Below are positions 6,743 through 13,604 of a stretch of 17,659 nucleotides of DNA, piece by piece; position 1 is the stretch's first letter; every line of letters begins with the position of its first letter. The notes under the pieces were generated by a model. It was not told the origin of the DNA. It saw only the letters and a program-made list of their open reading frames with translations, and did not search any database. The translations under genes and the position numbers were made by a program. Source of the stretch: Clostridia bacterium (GTDB lineage Bacteria; Bacillota; Clostridia; Oscillospirales; CAG-272); contig CAADYQ010000103.1 in the NCBI GenBank assembly GCA_900753295.1, positions 1-17,659 of the forward strand. The letters are read 5' to 3'.

Positions 6743-7741
6743 ATGTTTGACGAAAAGAAAGTTTGTTTTTCCGGCGTTCAGCCAAGCGGAAACCTGACTA
6801 TCGGCAACTACCTCGGCGCCATCAAGAATTTTTCGGAATTTTCCGAGAAGTACAAATGCTTTTACTGCGTGGTCGATCAGCACGCAATAACGGTGAGACA
6901 GGTCCCCGCCGACCTGCGACGCCGCACATATGAAACACTGGCGCTTTATATGGCGTGCGGTCTTGACCCGGAGAAGAATACCCTTTACGTGCAGTCGCAC
7001 GTTCCCGCGCATACCGAAATGGCGTGGATGCTTGACTGCTTTACCATGTTCGGCGAGCTGTCGCGCATGACGCAGTTCAAGGATAAGAGCGCAAAGCATG
7101 CCGACAACATAAACGCAGGGCTTTTCACATACCCCGTGCTCATGGCTGCGGACATACTGCTTTATCAGACCGACGTCGTGCCGGTAGGCGTAGACCAGAA
7201 GCAGCATGTTGAGCTTGCACGCAACATCGCCGACCGCTTTAACCAGCTCTACCCCAACACGTTCACATCTCCCGAGCCGCTCATCCCCACCTCCGGCGCA
7301 AAGATAATGTCTCTTGCCGACCCGACAAAGAAGATGAGCAAATCGGACGAAAACGAAAACGCCGTGGTGCGTATTCTTGACGACCGCGACACCGTTATAC
7401 GTAAGTTCCGCCGTGCAGTGACCGACTCGGACAGCGAGGTGCGCCGTGGCGAGGGCAAGGAGGGCGTGGGAAACCTCATGACCATTTATTCCTGCGTGAC
7501 CGGCAAGAGCGACGCCGAGATCGAACGCGAATTCGACGGACGCGGATATGCGGAATTCAAGCTCGCTGTCGGAGAGGCAGTCGCCGACAGGCTGGCTCCC
7601 GTGCGTGAGGAATATGCCCGCCTGCTCGCCGACAAGGGCTACCTTGAGGAAGTCATGAAGAAGGGCGCGTCCGAGGCGGCGTATTACGCAAGAAAAACGC
7701 TTTCAAAGGTAAGACGCAAACTCGGATTCGTTACGCTTTGA
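6743..7741 (+). CDS. trpS: Tryptophan--tRNA ligase
   Basis: A 332-residue class I aminoacyl-tRNA synthetase of the usual length for TrpS, which charges tRNA-Trp with tryptophan using ATP. Visible features are FSGVQPSGNLTIGNYLGA near the N-terminus (the HIGH-type motif appears as TIGN, residues 19-22), the tryptophan-site region DILLYQTDVVPVG (137-149) with DQKQHVELAR, and the KMSKS loop at 197-201. The gene has only 46 nt between it and the aminotransferase gene, so there is no room for a T-box leader of the kind that often precedes tryptophan genes in Firmicutes. AAAGG at 6723-6727 is rather far from the ATG. A structured region follows at 7751-7801. Confidence 0.96.
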   Translation: MFDEKKVCFSGVQPSGNLTIGNYLGAIKNFSEFSEKYKCFYCVVDQHAITVRQVPADLRRRTYETLALYMACGLDPEKNTLYVQSHVPAHTEMAWMLDCFTMFGELSRMTQFKDKSAKHADNINAGLFTYPVLMAADILLYQTDVVPVGVDQKQHVELARNIADRFNQLYPNTFTSPEPLIPTSGAKIMSLADPTKKMSKSDENENAVVRILDDRDTVIRKFRRAVTDSDSEVRRGEGKEGVGNLMTIYSCVTGKSDAEIEREFDGRGYAEFKLAVGEAVADRLAPVREEYARLLADKGYLEEVMKKGASEAAYYARKTLSKVRRKLGFVTL

Positions 7742-7750
7742 GCGACCGGC

Positions 7751-7801
7751 GGCTGAGGGCTGCGGCGCGGGCATAGACCCGGCACGGCTTTGCCATCAGC
7801 C
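7751..7801 (+). terminator. Possible weak terminator/attenuator stem-loop after trpS
   Basis: GGCTGA (7751-7756) pairs with TCAGCC (7796-7801), continuing with GGC/GCC past a single mismatch. There is GC-rich material inside, and an A/T-rich but not T-pure tail (TTAAAATAAATTT). It occupies the 91-nt gap between trpS and rimO. The imperfect stem and lack of a clean U-tract make it at best a partial terminator. Confidence 0.3.
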
Positions 7802-7832
7802 TTAAAATAAATTTAAGGATATAAGGATCACA

Positions 7833-9179
7833 ATGAAAATAGGCTTTATTTCTCTCGGATGCCCCAAAAATCAGCTTGACACAGAGGTGATGCTCAACGA
7901 GCTGAGACTCGCCGGCTACGAGATAACACCCGACGAGACCGAGGCGGACATAATAGTGGTAAACACCTGCGCCTTCATAGAGGCTGCAAAGCGCGAATCG
8001 ATAGACAATATACTTGACGCCGCATGGCTCAAGAAAAACCATACCCTGCACGGTCTTATAGTTACCGGATGCATGGCGGAGCGCTACCGCGACGAGGTGC
8101 TGAAGGAATTCCCCGAGGTCGACGCCGTGCTTGGCGTCGGCTCGATACACGACATAGTTGACGCAGTGCGCGAGGTCGGCAAGGGCAAACGCGGCTATTC
8201 CTCCTTTCGTCCCAAGGACGAGGTGGAGCTTGGCGGCGACCGCGTGCTGACGACGCCGCAGTTCTGGACATACCTCAAGATAGCGGAGGGGTGCGACAAC
8301 CGCTGCACCTACTGCGCCATTCCCTCGATACGCGGAAAATTCCGCAGTCGCCCGATAGAGGAGCTTGTCGCCGAGGCGCGCGACCTTGAAGCGCTCGGCG
8401 CACGCGAGATAAATGTGATAGCACAGGATATCACCCGCTACGGAGTCGATCTTTACGGCGAATATTCGCTGGCGCGGCTGCTGCGCGAGCTTACCGCGGC
8501 AACCAAGACGGCATACTTCCGCCTGCTTTACTGCTACCCCGACAAGGTGACGGACGAGCTGGTTGCCGAAATACGGGACAATCCGCGCGTACTTAAATAT
8601 GTTGACATTCCTCTTCAGCACATCTCCGACAGCGTGCTGCGCCGCATGAACCGCCACGGCGACTCGGCAATGATACGCGATGTGTTAAAGCGCCTGCGCG
8701 AAAACATCCCCGGCATCGTGCTGCGCACGACCTTTATCAGCGGCTTCCCCGGTGAGACCGAGGAGGACTTCCTTGAGCTGTGCCGCTTTGTCACCGAGAC
8801 AAAATTCGAACGCCTCGGCGTTTTCCCCTACTCGCAGGAGGAGGGCACGCCCGCCGCGGACTTCCCGGATCAGATAGACGAGCAGGTAAAGCAGGACCGC
8901 GCCGACATAATAATGCGCGAGCAGCTTGCCATAAGCGAGGAATACAACCGCGCACAGATAGGCACCGTCCGCCGCGTGCTTTGCGAGGACTTTGACCCCG
9001 TTTCCGATATGCATTACGGCAGGAGCTACGCCGACGCGCCCGAGATCGACGGCAAAATATACTTCAGCGCGCCCGCAAGGATCGCTCCCGGCTCATTTGT
9101 TGACGTCAAGATAGAAAGTGTGCTCGACTACGACCTTTGCGGCACGGCTCTCACCGCAAAAAAGGATACTGCGAAATGA
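7833..9179 (+). CDS. rimO: Ribosomal protein S12 methylthiotransferase RimO
   Basis: A 448-residue radical-SAM enzyme that places a beta-methylthio group on an aspartate of ribosomal protein S12. The N-terminal MTTase domain holds three cluster cysteines: C10 (SLGCPKN), C46 (NTCAF) and C80 (VTGCMAER). The radical-SAM domain has CxxxCxxC at C154, C158 and C161 (GCDNRCTYCAIPSIRG). A TRAM-type domain occupies roughly the last 65 residues. The strings SLGCPKNQLDTE and CAIPSIRGKFRSRP favour RimO over the tRNA enzyme MiaB. AAGGA at 7823-7827 lies five bases before the ATG. The final TGA overlaps the pgsA start codon (ATGA at 9176-9179), an arrangement common in Firmicutes. Confidence 0.95.
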   Translation: MKIGFISLGCPKNQLDTEVMLNELRLAGYEITPDETEADIIVVNTCAFIEAAKRESIDNILDAAWLKKNHTLHGLIVTGCMAERYRDEVLKEFPEVDAVLGVGSIHDIVDAVREVGKGKRGYSSFRPKDEVELGGDRVLTTPQFWTYLKIAEGCDNRCTYCAIPSIRGKFRSRPIEELVAEARDLEALGAREINVIAQDITRYGVDLYGEYSLARLLRELTAATKTAYFRLLYCYPDKVTDELVAEIRDNPRVLKYVDIPLQHISDSVLRRMNRHGDSAMIRDVLKRLRENIPGIVLRTTFISGFPGETEEDFLELCRFVTETKFERLGVFPYSQEEGTPAADFPDQIDEQVKQDRADIIMREQLAISEEYNRAQIGTVRRVLCEDFDPVSDMHYGRSYADAPEIDGKIYFSAPARIAPGSFVDVKIESVLDYDLCGTALTAKKDTAK

Positions 9180-9799
9180 GCGGGGGAAGCGGAAAACCGC
9201 AAAAGCTGAACCTGCCCAACCGGCTGACTCTCGCCCGGCTGATCATGGTGCCGTTCTGCATCGCCGCGGTGATAATGCCGGAGTCGGCCATGCCCGAGAC
9301 GGTATCGCGGCTTATTGCATTTGCCCTGTTTGTCGCCGCGTCTGTTACCGACTGCCTTGACGGCAAGATCGCGCGCAAGCGCGGGCTTGTCACCGATTTC
9401 GGCAAGCTCGTTGACCCGCTGGCGGACAAATTTATGGTCATAGGCACAATGATGGCGGTGTTTTACCGCTATGAGAACGTAAAAGCATGGCTCTTCTGGG
9501 TGCTCATCGCGGTGATATTCCGCGAGCTGGGCGTGACCTCGCTCCGCCTCGTTACCGCGGGACGCGGCGTTGTGGTAGCTGCCAGTATGCTGGGCAAGGT
9601 AAAGACCGTGCTGCAGATCGTCACCGTTTCCGCGCTGCTTGCCGAGCCGCTGATTTGGAGGCTCATTCCCGGATGTGAGAGCATGGCGGCGCTCCAGCCG
9701 ATATCGCTGACAGCGGGGATACTCTCCGCCGTTATGACCGTATGGTCCGGCGCGGACTACTTCCGCAAGCTATGGAAATACGTTGACCCGCAGAACTGA
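9176..9799 (+). CDS. pgsA: CDP-diacylglycerol--glycerol-3-phosphate 3-phosphatidyltransferase
   Basis: A 207-residue membrane enzyme that makes phosphatidylglycerophosphate, the committed step to phosphatidylglycerol and cardiolipin. The full CDP-alcohol phosphotransferase signature DxxDGxxARx8GxxxDxxxD is present with D59, D62, G63, A66, R67, G76, D80 and D84. Four to five hydrophobic segments are visible, and NLPNRLTLARL near the N-terminus is typical of PgsA. The start at 9176 was chosen over an in-frame ATG at 9137. It gives the ATGA overlap with rimO, has AAAGGA about ten bases upstream, and places the family N-terminus correctly. Confidence 0.95.
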   Translation: MSGGSGKPQKLNLPNRLTLARLIMVPFCIAAVIMPESAMPETVSRLIAFALFVAASVTDCLDGKIARKRGLVTDFGKLVDPLADKFMVIGTMMAVFYRYENVKAWLFWVLIAVIFRELGVTSLRLVTAGRGVVVAASMLGKVKTVLQIVTVSALLAEPLIWRLIPGCESMAALQPISLTAGILSAVMTVWSGADYFRKLWKYVDPQN

Positions 9800-9867
9800 A
9801 AAATAATATCCGCCGTGCGCCGGCTAACCAACTCTTCAATTTCAATTACACAAGGAGAGCAAGATCA

Positions 9868-10470
9868 ATGCCCGAAATGACAGATAAGGAACGTTTTGTT
9901 TCCATTTTTCGCGAAAAAATAAAGCGCGAAGGCTCGGAGGACCTGCTTAACTTCCTTCTTTCCGAATCGAGCGACTTTTTTACCGCACCGGCATCGACGC
10001 GCTATCACGGCGCGGAGGCGGGCGGACTTTGCCGCCACAGCCTCAATGTTTACGACTGCCTTTGCGATCAGCTTGCGCGTCCGCGCATGAAAAATCTTTA
10101 CGGCATACATTACAGCGAGGAGAGCATAGCCATATCCGCGCTCCTGCACGACCTGTGCAAGATCAACTTTTACCGCGTTGAAAGCCGCAATGTAAAAAAG
10201 AACGGCGTGTGGCAGGCTGTCCCCTACTACACGATCGACGACCGCCTGCCCTACGGGCACGGCGAAAAATCGGTCTACATCATATCCGGCTTCATGAGGC
10301 TCACGCGCGATGAAGCGTTTGCGATACGCTATCACATGGGATTTTCCGGTCCCGAGGACAACGGGACGATAGGAAAGGCGCTTGAAATGTTCCCTCTCGC
10401 CTTTGCCCTTTGCGTTGCCGATATGGAAGCGGCATATTTCATGGAAGGAAAGGACGAGGAGGAGAGTTAA
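9868..10470 (+). CDS. HD-domain metal-dependent phosphohydrolase
   Basis: A 200-residue cytoplasmic protein with a single HD domain. Candidate metal ligands are H57 (GGLCRHSLNVY), H94-D95 (ALLHDLCK), H131 (PYGHGEKS), H156 (IRYHMG) and D185 (CVADMEAAY), the order expected for HD hydrolases. The family includes nucleotide and dNTP phosphohydrolases as well as the YhaM exonuclease HD part, but there is no OB domain here. Substrate is therefore unassigned; the neighbouring thymidine kinase and deo genes make a nucleotide substrate plausible. AAGGAG lies about ten bases before ATG 9868. The GAGGAGGAGAG at its 3' end could serve as a distant ribosome site for tdk, which begins 16 nt after its stop. 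Confidence 0.8.
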   Translation: MPEMTDKERFVSIFREKIKREGSEDLLNFLLSESSDFFTAPASTRYHGAEAGGLCRHSLNVYDCLCDQLARPRMKNLYGIHYSEESIAISALLHDLCKINFYRVESRNVKKNGVWQAVPYYTIDDRLPYGHGEKSVYIISGFMRLTRDEAFAIRYHMGFSGPEDNGTIGKALEMFPLAFALCVADMEAAYFMEGKDEEES

Positions 10471-10486
10471 ACTCCCGCGACCGGAA

Positions 10487-11095
10487 ATGGCAAAATTATA
10501 TTTCAAATACGGCGCAATGGGGTCATCCAAGACCGCACAGGCGCTGATAACAAAATTCAACTATGAGGAACGCGGAATGAGCGTGTGGCTCATCAAGCCC
10601 TCCACCGACACCCGCGACGGCGCGGCAACCGTGCGCTCGCGCATCGGACTTTCCGCCGAGGGCGACATAATAACCCCCACGGACGACCTTTTTGCGCGCT
10701 TTTGCGACGGTCACGACCGCGATGACGTGGTAATAGCGGACGAGGCGCAGTTCTTTACCCCCGAGCAGGTGGACGGCATGCGCCGCATCGCCGACGAGTT
10801 TGACCGCCCGGTGCTCTGCTTTGGTCTGCGCACCGACTTCCGCACCCACCTTTTCCCCGGCAGCCGCCGCCTTTTTGAGATAGCGGATTCCATAACCGAG
10901 ATCAAGACCGTATGCGAATGCGGCATGAAGGCGACAGTAAACGCCCGCATGGACGAAAACGGACGCATCCTCACCGAGGGCGAACAGGTGCTCCTCGGCG
11001 GCAACGACTCATACGTTGCAATGTGCTACAAATGCTGGAGCCGCGCGATAGCAAGACAGCGCGCCGACGAAAGCAAAAAAATAAATCTTATATGA
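10487..11095 (+). CDS. tdk: Thymidine kinase (type II)
   Basis: A 202-residue salvage enzyme that phosphorylates thymidine or deoxyuridine with ATP. It shows the P-loop region YGAMGSSKT (residues 8-16), the Walker B/catalytic DEAQF (D85, catalytic glutamate 86), the FGLRTDF segment (112-118), and a zinc-binding lobe with C143-x-C145 and C180-xx-C183. The residue before the P-loop lysine is serine, where the canonical motif has glycine (GKT/GKS). I recall this GSSKT form from other clostridial thymidine kinases, so it is probably active. ATG 10487 was chosen because the family N-terminus MAKLYF(K/R)YGAM starts there; the frame is open upstream to an ATG at 10382 but that overlaps the HD gene. 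deoD follows 21 nt downstream. Confidence 0.93.
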   Translation: MAKLYFKYGAMGSSKTAQALITKFNYEERGMSVWLIKPSTDTRDGAATVRSRIGLSAEGDIITPTDDLFARFCDGHDRDDVVIADEAQFFTPEQVDGMRRIADEFDRPVLCFGLRTDFRTHLFPGSRRLFEIADSITEIKTVCECGMKATVNARMDENGRILTEGEQVLLGGNDSYVAMCYKCWSRAIARQRADESKKINLI

Positions 11096-11116
11096 TATTT
11101 TAAGGAGGAAACCACG

Positions 11117-11848
11117 ATGTCAGCTTATCCAACCCCTCATATCAACGCCCGCCCGGAGGATTTTGCACGGACGGTGCTGATGCCCGGAGACCCCCTGCGC
11201 TCAAAATTCATTGCCGAGAATTATCTTGAGGACGCGCGCCTTATCAACAATGTGCGCGGCATTCAGGGATATACCGGAAAATATCACGGCGTGCGCGTCA
11301 GCGTTATGGCATCCGGCATGGGAATGCCCTCTATCGGCATTTACAGCTACGAGCTTTACAACTTCTTCGGAGTTGAAAATATAATGCGCATAGGCTCCGC
11401 GGGAGCCATGCAGAAGGATATCCGCGTGCGCGATATAGTTATCGGTCAGGGCGCGTGCACCAACTCAAATTTTGCCGCGCAGTACTGCCTTGAGGGGACC
11501 TTTGCCCCCATTGCGAGCTTTGGCATGATGCGCGAGGCGGTCGCCGCCTGCGAGCGTCTCGGCGCACGCTACCACGTGGGCAATCTGCTCTCGTCCGATA
11601 CCTTTTACGGCGACAACGCCGAGGCGTCCGCGCACTGGCAGAAGCTCGGCGTTATGGCGGTCGAGATGGAGGCGGCGGCGCTTTACATGAACGCCGCGCG
11701 CGCCGGAAAGAACGCGCTTGCCATATGCACGATATCCGACCATCTGCTCACGCACGAGGCGACCACCGCCGAGGAAAGACAGACGTCCTTCACCCAGATG
11801 ATGGAGGTCGCTCTTGAAACGGCTGTGGCTCTTGACTCAAAAAGCTGA
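11117..11848 (+). CDS. deoD: Purine-nucleoside phosphorylase, DeoD type
   Basis: A 243-residue hexameric-type purine nucleoside phosphorylase. It splits purine (deoxy)ribonucleosides with phosphate into free base and (deoxy)ribose-1-phosphate. Diagnostic strings are MPGDPLRSKFIAE (phosphate site, around residues 22-34), SGMGMPSIGIYSYEL (66-80), RIGSAGAM (91-98), AVEMEAAALY (sugar site, 181-190), and the catalytic aspartate 208 in TISDHLLT. A strong ribosome site AAGGAGG precedes ATG 11117 by about eight bases. Its product is the substrate of the DeoB domain encoded next, 56 nt downstream. Confidence 0.96.
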   Translation: MSAYPTPHINARPEDFARTVLMPGDPLRSKFIAENYLEDARLINNVRGIQGYTGKYHGVRVSVMASGMGMPSIGIYSYELYNFFGVENIMRIGSAGAMQKDIRVRDIVIGQGACTNSNFAAQYCLEGTFAPIASFGMMREAVAACERLGARYHVGNLLSSDTFYGDNAEASAHWQKLGVMAVEMEAAALYMNAARAGKNALAICTISDHLLTHEATTAEERQTSFTQMMEVALETAVALDSKS

Positions 11849-11904
11849 ACCGGAGCATAACGGTCACTGTATTTATAACATTTTTCATCATTCGGAGGTT
11901 CGAT

Positions 11905-13518
11905 ATGAAGAAAGCAAAAAGAGTATTTCTAATTGTTCTTGACAGCTTCGGGATCGGTGAAGCTCCCGACGCCGCAGAGTTCGGCGTTGTGGAGGAAGGC
12001 GGAGACGTTGGAGGCGACACGCTCGGCAGCGTTGCGTCAAGTCCGCGCTTCAATGCCCCGTGCCTGACAGACCTCGGACTTTTCAACATCGACGGCCAGG
12101 CAAAAAAGATACCCGGCGGCGTGCTGCCCGCTCACCCGCGCGGCGCCGTTGCGCGCCTTGCCGAGCTTTCGCGCGGCAAGGATACCACCATCGGTCACTG
12201 GGAGATAGCGGGTATAATCTCGCCCACCCCGATGCCGACCTTCCCGGACGGCTTCCCCGATGAGGTCATACGTGAATTCGAAAAAGAGACCGGGCGCGGC
12301 GTGCTTTGCAACAAGCCGTACTCCGGCACGGCGGTGATACACGACTACGGAGAGGAGCATCTCCGCACCGGCGACCTTATCGTTTACACCTCGGCGGACA
12401 GCGTGTTCCAGATAGCCGCGCACGAGGATATAGTACCGCCCGAAAAGCTATACGAATACTGCCGCACGGCGCGGCGCATCCTTACCGGCAAATACGCGGT
12501 AGGCAGAGTTATCGCGCGTCCGTTTGAGGGCAAATACCCCGATTTTGTGCGCACCTCGCGCCGCCACGACTTTTCGCTTGAGCCGCCTGCCGATACCATT
12601 ATCGACGCGGTATCAGGGGCGGGACTTGACGCGCTCGGAGTCGGAAAGATACACGACATTTTTGCGGGGCGCGGTCTTACCGATTTTGTTTACGCCGAGG
12701 ACAATGCCGACGGCATGAGAAAGACCTCGGCATATGCCGCGCGCGATTTTCACGGACTTTGCTTTGTGAATCTCGTTGACACCGACTCAAAATTCGGTCA
12801 CAGGCGCGATCCCGACGGCTATGCGAACGCGGTATCCGAGTTTGACAGTTGGCTTGGCGGATTCCTTCCGACGCTCGGCGAGGACGATGTTGTAATGATA
12901 ACCGCCGACCACGGCTGCGACCCGCGCTTTATGAAGACCACCGACCACACGCGCGAGTATATCCCGCTCATCATCACGGGAAAGGGCATCGCGCCGCAGA
13001 ACCTCGGCACGCGCGCGGGCTTTGACAACATCGCCGCTACCGTATGCGACCTTCTCGGCGTTGACTTTCCCACCCGCTCGGAGGGCTTTGCAGCCGATCT
13101 TTCGACTCCGCCCGAGGAGCTGATAAAAACCGCGCGCGCGGCTATGGCAAACGCCTATGTGCCGTACTCGCACTACACCGTGGGCGCCGCGCTGCTTGCG
13201 GCGGACGGCAAGGTGTATTCCGGTTGCAACATTGAATCCGCATCCTACTCACCCACAAACTGCGCCGAGAGGACGGCGTTCTTCAAGGCGGTCAGCGAGG
13301 GCGAACGCCGCTTTTCCGCCATTGCGGTGTGCGGCGGCTACGAGGGCAACATTTCCGGCGTCTTTCCGCCCTGCGGCGTATGCCGCCAGGTGATGGCGGA
13401 GTTCTGCCGCCCGGATGAGTTCCGCATCCTGCTTGACACGGGGCGCGACGGCGAATACGAGCAGTACACGCTCTCCGAGCTTCTGCCGCGCACGTTCACA
13501 CCCGACAATCTTAAATAA
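11905..13518 (+). CDS. deoB: Phosphopentomutase-cytidine deaminase fusion (DeoB-Cdd)
   Basis: A 537-residue two-domain protein in one uninterrupted frame. Residues about 1-398 are a full-length phosphopentomutase, an alkaline-phosphatase-superfamily enzyme that turns (deoxy)ribose-1-phosphate into the 5-phosphate. Metal and catalytic residues seen are D13 (VLDSFGIGE), the GKDTTIGHWE loop with the phospho-threonine (T94/T95), DTDSKFGH (292-299), D335-H336 (TADHGCDP) and H348 (TTDHTREY). Residues about 402-535 are a complete cytidine deaminase: PYSHYTVGAALL (420-431), zinc site C453-A-E455 (TNCAERTAFF) and PC490GVC493RQV. Both halves are normal in size and keep all key residues, so both are probably active; there is almost no linker. 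CGGAGG precedes ATG 11905. The joining couples two salvage steps usually encoded separately. A frameshift artefact is unlikely, since no frame change is needed. Confidence 0.93.
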   Translation: MKKAKRVFLIVLDSFGIGEAPDAAEFGVVEEGGDVGGDTLGSVASSPRFNAPCLTDLGLFNIDGQAKKIPGGVLPAHPRGAVARLAELSRGKDTTIGHWEIAGIISPTPMPTFPDGFPDEVIREFEKETGRGVLCNKPYSGTAVIHDYGEEHLRTGDLIVYTSADSVFQIAAHEDIVPPEKLYEYCRTARRILTGKYAVGRVIARPFEGKYPDFVRTSRRHDFSLEPPADTIIDAVSGAGLDALGVGKIHDIFAGRGLTDFVYAEDNADGMRKTSAYAARDFHGLCFVNLVDTDSKFGHRRDPDGYANAVSEFDSWLGGFLPTLGEDDVVMITADHGCDPRFMKTTDHTREYIPLIITGKGIAPQNLGTRAGFDNIAATVCDLLGVDFPTRSEGFAADLSTPPEELIKTARAAMANAYVPYSHYTVGAALLAADGKVYSGCNIESASYSPTNCAERTAFFKAVSEGERRFSAIAVCGGYEGNISGVFPPCGVCRQVMAEFCRPDEFRILLDTGRDGEYEQYTLSELLPRTFTPDNLK

Positions 13519-13544
13519 CGGCCCGAAAAACCCGGAAAAACGGA

Positions 13545-13576
13545 TGGGAGCGCCCCGCTATGGCGGTACGCTCCCA
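13545..13576 (+). terminator. Strong GC-rich stem-loop without U-tract (processing or weak termination)
   Basis: TGGGAGCG (13545-13552) pairs perfectly with CGCTCCCA (13569-13576). Inside, CCGC (13555-13558) pairs with GCGG (13563-13566). It lies in the 86-nt gap after deoB-cdd and 28 nt before the next ATG. No T-run follows (CCCGTAAATTTG), so efficient intrinsic termination is doubtful. It could stabilise the 3' end of the upstream message or modulate expression of the genes below. Confidence 0.45.
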
Positions 13577-13604
13577 CCCGTAAATTTGCCAAAGAGGAAT
13601 ATCA

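Noticed and set aside
9137..9175. Upstream in-frame ATG as the pgsA start
   Set aside because: It would add 13 Lys/His-rich residues overlapping rimO, with no matching ribosome site. The ATG at 9176 has AAAGGA and the typical ATGA overlap.
10382..10486. Upstream ATG as the tdk start
   Set aside because: It lies within the HD-domain gene in another frame, and the extra residues do not fit the thymidine kinase N-terminus, which begins at 10487.
11832..11878. Internal promoter before deoB-cdd (TTGACT with CATAAC or TATAAC)
   Set aside because: The -10 candidates are poor or badly spaced, and the -35 lies inside deoD; there is not enough to call it.
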